Positions 5,612-13,110 of a DNA stretch of 31,620 nucleotides are shown piece after piece. The DNA is taken from positions 1-31,620 of the IMG/VR virus record IMGVR_UViG_3300031972_001684; one strand, written 5' to 3'. The DNA is from a virus. A program made the position numbers and the translations under genes. Numbering within the stretch: the first letter of the stretch is position 1; every line of letters starts with the position of its first letter. Below the pieces are notes generated by a model, which saw only the letters and a list, made by a program, of their open reading frames with translations, had not been told where the DNA came from and did not search any database.

Positions 5612-5865
5612 CCACCATAGAGCGCGCCTCTGCCCTGTCCGGCGTTCCTGTGAGCGCCATCGTCGGTCCCTCGCGTCTGCGCGCCATCTGTATCGTGCGT
5701 TGGGCCGCCATGACCGCGCTACGGCGCAAGGGCATGTCCTATCCAGCGATCGGTCGACAGTTCGGGCGCCATCACACCACGGTCATGAACGGAATCGCCA
5801 AGGGCGAAACCTATGCGCTGTTCGATGACCGCTATTCTTCGCTGGTGGAGGCGCTGGCAGCGTGA
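5608..5865 (+). CDS. DnaA domain IV-like DNA-binding protein
   Basis: The 85-residue protein overlaps the preceding stop (ATGA). Its core reads SRLRAICIVRWAAMTALRRK, then GMSYPAIGRQFGRHHTTVMN (42-61). The GRHHTTV segment corresponds to the DnaA signature (GRDHTTV) that contacts the DnaA box. No ATPase domains are present, so it is a stand-alone DNA-binding module. It sits immediately before the putative replication initiator and may bind origin DNA or compete with host DnaA, which is inference. Confidence 0.85.
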   Translation: MTTIERASALSGVPVSAIVGPSRLRAICIVRWAAMTALRRKGMSYPAIGRQFGRHHTTVMNGIAKGETYALFDDRYSSLVEALAA

Positions 5866-6722
5866 GCGGCTATATCCTTATGCATCGCGGATGGCAGGAT
5901 AATCCGATCTTCGACCGGGAGGAATATTCCCGGCGCGATGCATGGGTGTGGCTGATCGAAAGCGCTTCGTGGAAGCCGACGCGCGTCCGCGTGAAGGGCG
6001 ACATGATAGACCTTGAGCGTGGCGAACTGTGTTTCGCCCAGCGCTTCCTTGCCGAGAAATGGGGCTGGTCAAAGAGCCGGGTCGATCGATTTTTGAAGGC
6101 TCTTGCCGCAGAAGGTATGATCACGGTGCGAACCAAAAACGGGGCAACGGCGGACCATGCGGCGGGGCAAGGCCAAAGCATCATAACCATTTGTAAATAC
6201 GACAAATATCAGGCTCCCGAAGGTGTAGAGCGGGGTAACGTCGAACCGCAAACCGGGGCAACGGCGGGGCAACGGCGGACCAAAGAAGAAGAAGGGAAAG
6301 AATATACTTCGGAAGATAAATCTTCCTCAGTGGTGATACCGCGCGGGAAGCCTCATCGCATCCCGGCCAACTGGGAACCGTCCCCCCTTCCCGAAACCGT
6401 CGCATCGCTGGTCGCGCAGTGGCCCCCCGGTCGGGAGGTCCGGGAGCTTGATGGCTTCCGGGATTATTGGGCGGCACGAAGTCGAGACGCCGCCCGCATC
6501 GACTGGGACAAGGTTTGGCACAACCGCATCCGCGATCAGCATGACAGGGTATTGAGGGAAAATCGGAATGGAAACGATCGGCAAAGCAGCGCTAACCGTC
6601 ATCACCGGGGGGATGGGTTCCTCAACGCCTGTCGCGAGGCCGCAGACCGGCAAGCCGGTTATCCGCCAACCCGAAACGATGGAAGAAGCGCGGGCGCTCA
6701 AGGCCTGGGCGGAAAGCATTGA
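5862..6722 (+). CDS. Winged-helix phage replication protein (O-like)
   Basis: A GTG at 5862 overlaps the previous stop (GTGA); 286 residues. The N-terminal ~90 residues (MHRGWQDNPIFDREEYSRRD, WKPTR, RFLAEKWGWSKSRVDRFLKAL) form the winged-helix domain typical of phage replication initiators. The linker (~90-150) is low complexity (GATADHAAG, TGATAGQRRT) and is encoded by iteron-like DNA. The C-terminal part contains LDGFRDYWAARSRDAARIDW. By analogy with lambda O it may recognise an origin inside its own gene. The last 155 bp overlap the following gene in another frame. Confidence 0.75.
   Translation: MSGYILMHRGWQDNPIFDREEYSRRDAWVWLIESASWKPTRVRVKGDMIDLERGELCFAQRFLAEKWGWSKSRVDRFLKALAAEGMITVRTKNGATADHAAGQGQSIITICKYDKYQAPEGVERGNVEPQTGATAGQRRTKEEEGKEYTSEDKSSSVVIPRGKPHRIPANWEPSPLPETVASLVAQWPPGREVRELDGFRDYWAARSRDAARIDWDKVWHNRIRDQHDRVLRENRNGNDRQSSANRHHRGDGFLNACREAADRQAGYPPTRNDGRSAGAQGLGGKH
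6141..6326. repeat. Iteron-like repeats beside AT-rich DNA: candidate replication origin
   Basis: GGGGCAACGGCGGACCA occurs at 6141-6157 and 6266-6282. Shorter copies lie at 6164-6170 (GGGGCAA) and 6255-6265 (GGGGCAACGGC). The cluster is followed by an A-rich stretch (6282-6320) and a perfect palindrome GGAAGAT-AA-ATCTTCC at 6311-6326. A second inverted repeat, ATTTGT-N7-ACAAAT, lies at 6189-6207. The arrangement, inside the initiator-like gene, resembles the lambda origin. Confidence 0.45.
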
Positions 6723-7182
6723 CGATCGGCCGACACCGGCGACCCCGATGCAAATCACCAAACACCTGACGTTTCTGGCTGCGACACTGCCGAGCCGGGC
6801 GCAGGACGACGACACCGGGAAAATGCGTTTTGCGGTCTACTCCAGCATCCTGAGTGAGTTCAGCAACGACGCCCTCGCGTTCATGGCTCGCAAAGCCTGC
6901 GAGAGGCTGGACTGGTTTCCGACGCCCAAGCAGTGCCTCGACATTCTGCGCGACTATCCGCAGCCAGGTAGCGAGAAGGAACGTGCTTTGGCGCTGTGTC
7001 ATCGTTTCTGGCAAGGTAAGTTCGAGGACTGGATTGCGCTGATCGCTTCGGGCGATGCGACGCAGGGTCACGTCGATAGCGTGAACAGTCGCTGGCAGGC
7101 CATCGCCATGGAGCAGGGCTATCTGCGCTGGATACCTGAGAGGCAAGCCTTTGTGATTCGGCGCAAGGTGCTGAGCGCATGA
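6568..7182 (+). CDS. Possible replication partner (helicase-loader position)
   Basis: The 204-residue protein starts METIGKAALTV. GAGGG lies about 9 nt before the ATG at 6568. The middle contains LTFLAATLPSRAQDDDTGKM and ALAFMARKACERLDWFPTPK, then QCLDILRDY, a pattern I associate with phage replication accessory proteins. It follows the initiator-like gene as lambda P follows O. No ATPase motif is visible. The gene overlaps the preceding one by 155 bp. Starts at 6679 or 6748 in the same frame would remove or reduce the overlap, so the N-terminus is uncertain. Function is inferred from context. Confidence 0.65.
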   Translation: METIGKAALTVITGGMGSSTPVARPQTGKPVIRQPETMEEARALKAWAESIDDRPTPATPMQITKHLTFLAATLPSRAQDDDTGKMRFAVYSSILSEFSNDALAFMARKACERLDWFPTPKQCLDILRDYPQPGSEKERALALCHRFWQGKFEDWIALIASGDATQGHVDSVNSRWQAIAMEQGYLRWIPERQAFVIRRKVLSA

Positions 7183-7307
7183 CCCTCACCGACTTCCTCC
7201 TCTACCTCCTCAAATCCCCTCGCAGCCGGGAGGAAGCAGGAGCCGAGTGCAGGCGCATGGGACTTCGCATCGATTGGGGTCGGTATTATTGGGAGGTGAT
7301 GAGGTGA
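7179..7307 (+). CDS. Unknown small protein, 42 aa
   Basis: The start overlaps the previous stop (ATGA). The product reads MTLTDFLLYLLKSPRSREEA and ends WGRYYWEVMR: a hydrophobic start, then a charged helix. Exact packing between coding neighbours supports translation. Its 3' end carries GGGAGG, the ribosome site for the following gene. The family is not recognised. Confidence 0.5.
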   Translation: MTLTDFLLYLLKSPRSREEAGAECRRMGLRIDWGRYYWEVMR

Positions 7308-7309
7308 GC

Positions 7310-7816
7310 ATGAACATATCACGCAGGTCGTTCTTTGGCGGCGCGCTGGTCCTCGCGGCCGCTGTTTCCGCGCCGGTGCTGGCGAGGGAGAATATCCCGA
7401 CCCTGTGGGGCGACGGCAGGCATGACGACACGCGGGCCTTGCAAGCCATGCTCGATGGCAAGGCCGTGCGAATGGGCGAGGCCGGAGAGGTCGTTCGGTC
7501 GGAAGGGGGAATGATCTACCTGACCAAGGGCACCTACCTGATCAGCGATACGCTGGTTTTCCGAGACACGCAGGACATCACGGTGCGCGGCGTGACGTTC
7601 CAGGCGGGCAAAAACATTCCGATTGGGGCGGCCATGATCGATGCGCGCGCGGCCTCCGGGGCGTCCTACGTGAGCAACGTAACCATTATCGGGGCGCTGG
7701 ACCGCAACACCACGGCGATGTTGGTGACGCTGCCTCAACTCATGACCGCCTGCAATGTGACCTATGGAAGTTTCGGGTGGCAGGACGCAGGGGTCTATCG
7801 ATCAGGGAGAGGGTGA
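7310..7816 (+). CDS. Tat-signal protein with pectate-lyase/beta-helix-like domain
   Basis: The start is ATG at 7310 (GAGG 5 nt upstream) or GTG at 7304 overlapping the previous stop. The N-terminus MNISRRSFFGGALVLAAAVS has the twin-arginine motif and hydrophobic core of a Tat signal, with likely cleavage after APVLA. The mature part starts like a Pectate_lyase_3 domain: LWGDGRHDDTRALQAML, then GGMIYLTKGTYLISDTLVF and ITVRGVTFQAGKNIPI. At 168 residues it is far shorter than full beta-helix enzymes, so it may be only the first coils. The setting, among replication and regulatory genes, is unusual. It could be a periplasmic or cell-surface protein made by the lysogen, which is inference. Confidence 0.7.
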   Translation: MNISRRSFFGGALVLAAAVSAPVLARENIPTLWGDGRHDDTRALQAMLDGKAVRMGEAGEVVRSEGGMIYLTKGTYLISDTLVFRDTQDITVRGVTFQAGKNIPIGAAMIDARAASGASYVSNVTIIGALDRNTTAMLVTLPQLMTACNVTYGSFGWQDAGVYRSGRG

Positions 7817-7818
7817 GC

Positions 7819-7980
7819 ATGAGGGGGCGACCACCAGTCACCCGCGCCAGGGTGCTGACATATTGGCGCAAGCATGGGCCTTGTCCGGTGCGCCAGATAT
7901 GCCGAGCGCTCGACACAGAACGCGCATGGACGCGCCGCGCGATTAAATTGCTGGTTGAGCGCGGGGATATAATTCCCTAA
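7819..7980 (+). CDS. Small winged-helix DNA-binding protein, 53 aa
   Basis: It starts at ATG 7819 (GTG at 7813 is the alternative), just after the previous stop. The product reads MRGRPPVTRARVLTYWRKHG, then ICRALDTERAWTRRAIKLLV and ERGDIIP, matching a compact winged helix with a recognition helix and wing. It is the last gene before the packaging module and ends over a TATAAT sequence. A role as activator of late genes is possible but only positional. Confidence 0.65.
   Translation: MRGRPPVTRARVLTYWRKHGPCPVRQICRALDTERAWTRRAIKLLVERGDIIP
7945..7973 (+). promoter_or_regulatory. Candidate late-gene promoter with perfect TATAAT
   Basis: TATAAT at 7968-7973 stands out in GC-rich DNA. The -35 position, 17 bp upstream, reads AAATTG (7945-7950), a poor match, so an activator would be needed. 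Predicted transcription starts near 7980, ahead of the packaging genes at 8030. Confidence 0.3.
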
Positions 7981-8029
7981 TTTTGCCCCCGTCCCAAGCG
8001 TGATTTTGTGATGTATTTGGTATCCCGCT

Positions 8030-8335
8030 ATGGCAGACGCGGGTGTAAAACAAACAACCGGGAAACGGAAAGTCGGTGACGGGACGCCCGGTCCCGGCAG
8101 GCCTAAGGGCGTCCCCAACAAAAACACCACCATGCTCAAGGACGCGATCCTGCAAGCCGCTGCATCTGCTGGCGGTAAAGGCGGGCTTGTCGGCTACCTG
8201 ACAGATCAGGCGATCAAGAACCCGCAATCGTTCTTGCCCCTGCTTGGGAAAGTCCTTCCCATGCAGATCACTGGCGAGGATGGCGGCCCGATCAAGATCA
8301 CTCGCGTCGAGCTTGTCGGGGTGTCGCCGGAATGA
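8030..8335 (+). CDS. Putative terminase small subunit
   Basis: The 101-residue protein contains GPGRPKGVPNKNTTMLKDAI (~21-40), a motif common in DUF5681-like and small-terminase-like phage proteins, then a helical part and a C-terminal strand (ITGEDGGPIKITRVELVGV). Small terminases recognise phage DNA and load the large subunit. It lies immediately upstream of the large terminase and overlaps its start (ATGA). The call rests on this context and the N-terminal motif. There is no strong Shine-Dalgarno before the ATG at 8030. Confidence 0.6.
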   Translation: MADAGVKQTTGKRKVGDGTPGPGRPKGVPNKNTTMLKDAILQAAASAGGKGGLVGYLTDQAIKNPQSFLPLLGKVLPMQITGEDGGPIKITRVELVGVSPE

Positions 8336-9633
8336 CAACCGCACAGATCAGGATACCTGCAAAGTTGGTGCCTGTGTTTGAGGGCGAAGCAGATGTGCGT
8401 GGATCGCATGGCGGGCGCGGTTCAGCAAAGACGCGCACGTTCGCGCTCATGACTGCCGTCAAGGCATACAAGTGGGACCAAGAGGGCCGGCAGGGCATAA
8501 TCCTGTGCGCGCGCCAGTTCATGAACAGCCTAGCCGATTCCTCGCTGGAAGAGGTCAAGGCGGCGATCCGTGAAACCGAGTGGCTCCTGCCCCACTTCGA
8601 CATTGGCGAAACCTACATTCGCACCAAGTCAGGCAGGATCAATTATTCATTCGTCGGCCTGGCGCGCAACCTCAACAGCATCAAATCGAAATTCCGCATC
8701 CTGCTTGCGTGGATCGATGAAGCTGAGCCTGTCACGGAAGAGGCGTGGGTCAAACTGATTCCGACACTCCGTGAAGAGGATAGCGAGCTGTGGCTGACAT
8801 GGAACCCTGAGCGCAAGAAGAGCGCGACCAACCAGCGCTTCCGCCATGACAATGACAATGATCCGCGCGTCAAGATCGTGGAAATGAATTGGCGTGATAA
8901 TCCTTGGTTCCCGGATATCCTCGATCGCGTTCGCCTCAAGGATCAGCGCGAACGGCCCGACCAATATGCGCACATATGGGAGGGGGAGTATCTCTCGGTC
9001 GTTGAAGGCGCCTACTATGCCAAGAGCCTGACACAGGCCCGCAATGACAGTCCGCCGCGGGTGTGCCGCCTCGCAGCAGATCCATTGATGACGATCCGTG
9101 CGGTATGGGACATTGGAGGCACCGGCGCGAAAGCGGACGCGACATCGATCTGGATCGTCCAGTTCATCGGCAAGGAAATCCGGTTCCTCGACTATTACGA
9201 AGCTGTCGGTCAGCCTCTTGCGACACACATCAACTGGCTGCGGGGCAAGGGCTATGAAAGCGCCTTGTGCATCCTCCCTCACGACGGCGCAGCGCATGAA
9301 AAGGTGTTTCAGACGACCTACGAAGGCGCTCTGAGGCAGGCCGGCTTCCAGGTCGAGGTAATCCCCAATCAGGGCGCGGGAGCAGCGATGCAGCGTGTTG
9401 AGGCGGCGCGCAGGCTGTTCCCGCAAATGTGGTTCGATGCGGACAGATGTTCGGGCGGACTGGATGCGATCGGCTGGTATCACGAAAAGAAGGATGAAGA
9501 GCGCGGCATAGGTCTTGGCCCAAACCACGATTGGTCGAGCCATGGAGCCGATGCATTCGGCCTTGTCGCACTCGCATATCGCGAACCTAAGTCGGCCCGT
9601 CCGATCAACTATAGCAACCGAGGAATTGTTTGA
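8332..9633 (+). CDS. Terminase large subunit (PBSX-type)
   Basis: The 433-residue protein is the ATP-driven DNA packaging motor and nuclease. The Walker A-like GGRGSAKT is at 27-34. Walker B LLAWIDEAEP has Asp129/Glu130, followed by LTWNPERK (coupling motif). The C-terminal nuclease begins around WDIGGTGAKADATS (Asp260), with LPHDGA and HGADAFG further on supplying acidic residues. The length is normal for the family. The stop overlaps the portal start (TGATG). It would act at the portal during head filling. Confidence 0.95.
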   Translation: MTTAQIRIPAKLVPVFEGEADVRGSHGGRGSAKTRTFALMTAVKAYKWDQEGRQGIILCARQFMNSLADSSLEEVKAAIRETEWLLPHFDIGETYIRTKSGRINYSFVGLARNLNSIKSKFRILLAWIDEAEPVTEEAWVKLIPTLREEDSELWLTWNPERKKSATNQRFRHDNDNDPRVKIVEMNWRDNPWFPDILDRVRLKDQRERPDQYAHIWEGEYLSVVEGAYYAKSLTQARNDSPPRVCRLAADPLMTIRAVWDIGGTGAKADATSIWIVQFIGKEIRFLDYYEAVGQPLATHINWLRGKGYESALCILPHDGAAHEKVFQTTYEGALRQAGFQVEVIPNQGAGAAMQRVEAARRLFPQMWFDADRCSGGLDAIGWYHEKKDEERGIGLGPNHDWSSHGADAFGLVALAYREPKSARPINYSNRGIV

Positions 9634-11774
9634 TGGCGTCTGCGCCTCCCGAAGCGCTCTACGACGATTCCGAAGATCGGATGATGCAGTTCGTGACATT
9701 CCTCCAGGAAGAGGAAACGAACAGCCGCGACGAATGGTTGGAAGACGAGCGCGCTAACGCGATCGATTTCTACAATGGCGAACCCTTCGGCGACGAAGAG
9801 CCTGGCCGCAGCCAGATCGTGACGCGGGATGTTGCCGAGGTCATCGATTATATGACTGTCAGCCTCCTGCGCACGATGGTCAGCGGGGACAAGGTTGTCG
9901 AGCTGGATTGCCCTGAGCCGCCTCAAGAGCAGCAGCCCCAGCAGGAGGGCCGGCCACCTCAGCCAAAAGGGCCGACGATCGCCCAGCAGGCCACGGCAGC
10001 CGTCACGAAAGAGTTTTTCCAAGGCCAGGACGGCTATCGGTTTCTGCATGACTGGATCAAGGCCGGACTGTTGGAGAAGTCCAGCGTTGCGAAGGTGTGC
10101 GTCGAGCAGCGCCCCGCCAAGCGGCTGGAGCAGATCGTCAGCATCGAAGAACTGGCGGCGATGCAGGAGCAGGGCGTCAATATCGTCGGTGGCGAGCCTA
10201 TCGATGACGGCGCCATGTTCCGCGTCGCGATCCTGCAAGAGCAACCGCCCGTCTTCCGCGATTACGTCTCCCCTAACGAGGAAACCGGCATCGCGCAGGA
10301 CGCGACGGACCTGGACGAGGACTGCGCCTATCTCGGGTTCCACCGGGAGCGCACATTGTCGCAAATTGCAGCGCTGGGGTTTGAAACCGAAGACTTGGCA
10401 GACGAAGGCGGATATGCCGCGAGCAGCGATATTCTGACATCCGCGCGTGACCGCAATTCCGGGATATATCGTGGCGGTGACATGAACCGATCCGGCGCGA
10501 ACCGGAAGGTCATGTATCATGAGGAATATACGACCTACGACATGAACGGCGACGGTATTGCCGAGCGCATCCTGTCGCATCGTGTCGGCAACCAGATCCT
10601 TCGCTACCATGACAGCGGCGAATATGCGATCGAAGTCATAGACGACCAGCCGGGCGTCGTATGGTGTCCGTTCCCGATGCAGCATCGCATCGTCGGCCAG
10701 TCTCTCGCCGACAAGGTGATGGACATTCAGCGGACCCGTTCCGTCCTGATGCGGCAAGGTCTGGATAATCTCTATCAGACCAACGCGCCGCGCTTCACTG
10801 TCTCGGAAAACAGCATTGGCGATACCACGATTGATGACCTGCTGACCGTTCGCGCAGGCGGGATTATCCGCCATCTTGGCGAAGCGCCTATACCAGTTGT
10901 TTTGCCCTTCGCCGCCCAATCCGCCTTTGAGGTGATGGAGGTTCTGAACGGCGAAAAGGAAAGCCGCACAGGCATCACCAGGCTGAACCAAGGGCTTGAC
11001 GCCGACGCGCTGAACAAGACCGCTACCGGCACTGCCCTCATGCAGGCGCAGGGGCAGCAGATCGAGGAATATCTGGCGCGCAACTTCGCGGAAGGGTTCG
11101 CGCGGTTGATGCTCAAGAAATACCGCCTGATGCGCAAATATGGCAGGCCCATGATGCTGTCGATCGACGGGCAGGAGGTCCAGGTCGATCCGCACCAATG
11201 GCCCGAAGACATGAACGTCGTTGTGCGTGTCGGGTTGGGGTCCGGTCGCAAGGACCAGCGCCTGCAATATCGCACAATGCTGCTGGAGATCGCGCAGGCG
11301 GCTATGCAGGGCGGTTCGCGCGTGTTCAGCGACGCCAATATCTACAACAACATCAAGGGCGTCATTGCCGACGCCAATCTTGGCAATATCCGCGAACTGG
11401 CGACCGATCCCGATACACTCGGCGATGCGCCAGAGAAGCCGGACCCTGAAATGCTCAAGGTGCAGGCCGAAGCGCAGATCAAGGCGGCAGAGGTGGACGC
11501 GCGCAAACGGGAGGCCGGCCTCACCCTCCAGATCAAAGAGGCGGAAAGCGCGGCCAAGATCGCCATCATGCGTGAGGAAGCGGCGGCCAAGCTCGACCTT
11601 GAGCAAGCCAAAGCAGAGGCGGAGCAGGCCTTGGCGCTTCGTCAGCAGGACTTCGAAATGGCGATGGCCCGCGAGCAGATGACGATCCAGCGCGAACAGG
11701 CGGCGCACAAGGCCACGCTCGATGAGCAGCAGGCGGTCAGCAAGAAACGACCAGGCGGAGATTTGGACAAATGA
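9633..11774 (+). CDS. Portal protein (P22/SU10 type)
   Basis: The 713-residue protein forms the dodecameric DNA channel at the head vertex. Visible family features include the start region EDRMMQFVTFLQEEETNSRD, IDFYNG, RSQIVTRDVAEVIDYM, and LADKVMDIQRTRSVLMRQGL near the middle (the core stem/wing region). The last ~120 residues are a long, highly charged coiled coil (QAEAQIKAAEVDARKREAG onward), like the barrel of large podoviral portals. GAGGAA precedes the ATG at 9633. It lies directly after the large terminase and before scaffold and capsid. Confidence 0.93.
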   Translation: MASAPPEALYDDSEDRMMQFVTFLQEEETNSRDEWLEDERANAIDFYNGEPFGDEEPGRSQIVTRDVAEVIDYMTVSLLRTMVSGDKVVELDCPEPPQEQQPQQEGRPPQPKGPTIAQQATAAVTKEFFQGQDGYRFLHDWIKAGLLEKSSVAKVCVEQRPAKRLEQIVSIEELAAMQEQGVNIVGGEPIDDGAMFRVAILQEQPPVFRDYVSPNEETGIAQDATDLDEDCAYLGFHRERTLSQIAALGFETEDLADEGGYAASSDILTSARDRNSGIYRGGDMNRSGANRKVMYHEEYTTYDMNGDGIAERILSHRVGNQILRYHDSGEYAIEVIDDQPGVVWCPFPMQHRIVGQSLADKVMDIQRTRSVLMRQGLDNLYQTNAPRFTVSENSIGDTTIDDLLTVRAGGIIRHLGEAPIPVVLPFAAQSAFEVMEVLNGEKESRTGITRLNQGLDADALNKTATGTALMQAQGQQIEEYLARNFAEGFARLMLKKYRLMRKYGRPMMLSIDGQEVQVDPHQWPEDMNVVVRVGLGSGRKDQRLQYRTMLLEIAQAAMQGGSRVFSDANIYNNIKGVIADANLGNIRELATDPDTLGDAPEKPDPEMLKVQAEAQIKAAEVDARKREAGLTLQIKEAESAAKIAIMREEAAAKLDLEQAKAEAEQALALRQQDFEMAMAREQMTIQREQAAHKATLDEQQAVSKKRPGGDLDK

Positions 11775-12088
11775 GCGAGCAAGAGCTTCTGGAGCGATCG
11801 CGCCGCGCGAAAGCCGCGTGGGACGAATTCGGGCAACCGTTCATCGAGGCGGTGCGCGCTGAATATCTGGCTGAGCTGGCGCGCGCCGCCGCCCAGGTGC
11901 GCGATGACCGCGACATCAAGGCCGTGGTCTGCCTGTCCATCGCAACTCGCGTTATCGACAAGGTGGAAGAGCAGTTCAAGCAGGCAGTGGCCACCGGCGA
12001 CACCATTGCCCGCAAAGCCGCGCGCGCCGAGCAAATCGCACAGATACCGGCCCGCAAGCGCCGCTTTTCCGACATGTTGGGAGCATGA
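11771..12088 (+). CDS. Unknown helical head-module protein, 105 aa
   Basis: The start overlaps the portal stop (ATGA). The protein is all-helical and charged: QELLERSRRAKAAWDEFGQP, EYLAELARAAAQVRDDRDIK, TRVIDKVEEQFKQAVATGD. No membrane segment or known motif is visible. Its place between portal and scaffold suggests a head-assembly helper. The ribosome site lies in the portal C-terminal codons. Confidence 0.65.
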   Translation: MSEQELLERSRRAKAAWDEFGQPFIEAVRAEYLAELARAAAQVRDDRDIKAVVCLSIATRVIDKVEEQFKQAVATGDTIARKAARAEQIAQIPARKRRFSDMLGA

Positions 12089-13110
12089 CCATGGACATTG
12101 AAAACACCGCACCGACCGTTGACGATTTCCTGGTTCCCGACGAGGAACCCACGGAACCCTTGGCGGACGAGGGCTTTGACGACGCGCTGCCGGAAACCGA
12201 AGATGCCCCGATCGAGGAAGCCGCCGCCGATGAAGACGGCCTGATCGTAGATGGCGAGGAAGCCGGCGCGGACGAAGAGGCGGCGGACGAAGATGCTCCC
12301 AAGATCGACCCTCCGCATAGCTGGTCGAAAGAGGACAAGGAGCTTTTCGCAAAGTTGCCGGCCGAACACCAGGCGATTGTCGCGCGCCGCGAAACCGAGC
12401 GCGATAATTTCGTCAAAAGCAAAGCGTTCGAGGCCAGCCAGACCCGCGATCGCGTCGCCAATGAAGCGCGCGACATCATCATCAAGATGCATGAGGATCA
12501 TGCGCAGAAGCTGGCCATCTATGCCCAGCATATATTGCCGCAGGCGCCGGATGAAAGACTGCTTTACAGCGACGACCCTGATGCTGTAAAACTATATCAC
12601 CGCCAGATGGCGGCCTACCAGCGCGGCGCTGACCAGCAACAGCAGTTGCACCAGCAGATCGAGCAGGCCAGGGTCGCCGCAGAATCTGCGCGGGAACAGT
12701 CGCAGCAAGCCGAACGTGTTTCGGATGCCCAGCGGTTGCAAGAGCAGCTCCCGGATTGGTTCGACCCATCCAGCGGTCCGAAACTGAGAGAAACCCTCCA
12801 GTCCATCGGCGCGGAACTCGGATACCCGACTGAGCTGATGGCGGAAGCCTCGTCCACTGACATCATCGCGCTCAAAAAGGCGGCCGATTGGAAGGCCGAT
12901 GCGGAGAAATACCGCGCCCTCATGAGCAAGAGGATGGAAGGGGTCAGGGCAGCGAAAACCCTCCCCAGGATGTCGCGCCCCGGCGCTGCGCCTACGCGGG
13001 GACAGGCCCAAGCGAACAACGCCAATCGACGCGAACAAGCTCTTGAAACATTCGGGCAGACGCGATCCGGCGATGCAGCCGCGGCTCTGCTCCTGCAAAG
13101 GACACGATAA
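12085..13110 (+). CDS. Capsid scaffolding protein
   Basis: The 341-residue protein has a very acidic N-terminus (~20-75, for example DEEPTEPLADEGFDDALPE), a segment HSWSKEDKELFAKLPAEHQA typical of podoviral scaffold-like proteins, a long Q-rich coiled coil (~195-245) and a basic C-terminus (RMSRPGAAPTRGQAQ). Scaffolds guide capsid protein into procapsids and leave before maturation. The basic C-terminal end usually binds the capsid protein. It lies immediately before the major capsid gene (TAAATG). An ATG at 12091 is an alternative start. Confidence 0.85.
   Translation: MTMDIENTAPTVDDFLVPDEEPTEPLADEGFDDALPETEDAPIEEAAADEDGLIVDGEEAGADEEAADEDAPKIDPPHSWSKEDKELFAKLPAEHQAIVARRETERDNFVKSKAFEASQTRDRVANEARDIIIKMHEDHAQKLAIYAQHILPQAPDERLLYSDDPDAVKLYHRQMAAYQRGADQQQQLHQQIEQARVAAESAREQSQQAERVSDAQRLQEQLPDWFDPSSGPKLRETLQSIGAELGYPTELMAEASSTDIIALKKAADWKADAEKYRALMSKRMEGVRAAKTLPRMSRPGAAPTRGQAQANNANRREQALETFGQTRSGDAAAALLLQRTR

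Noticed and set aside
9609-11708. Leftward frame of ~700 codons opposite the portal gene
   Set aside because: Mirror of a well-supported portal gene; composition typical of antisense GC-rich frames.
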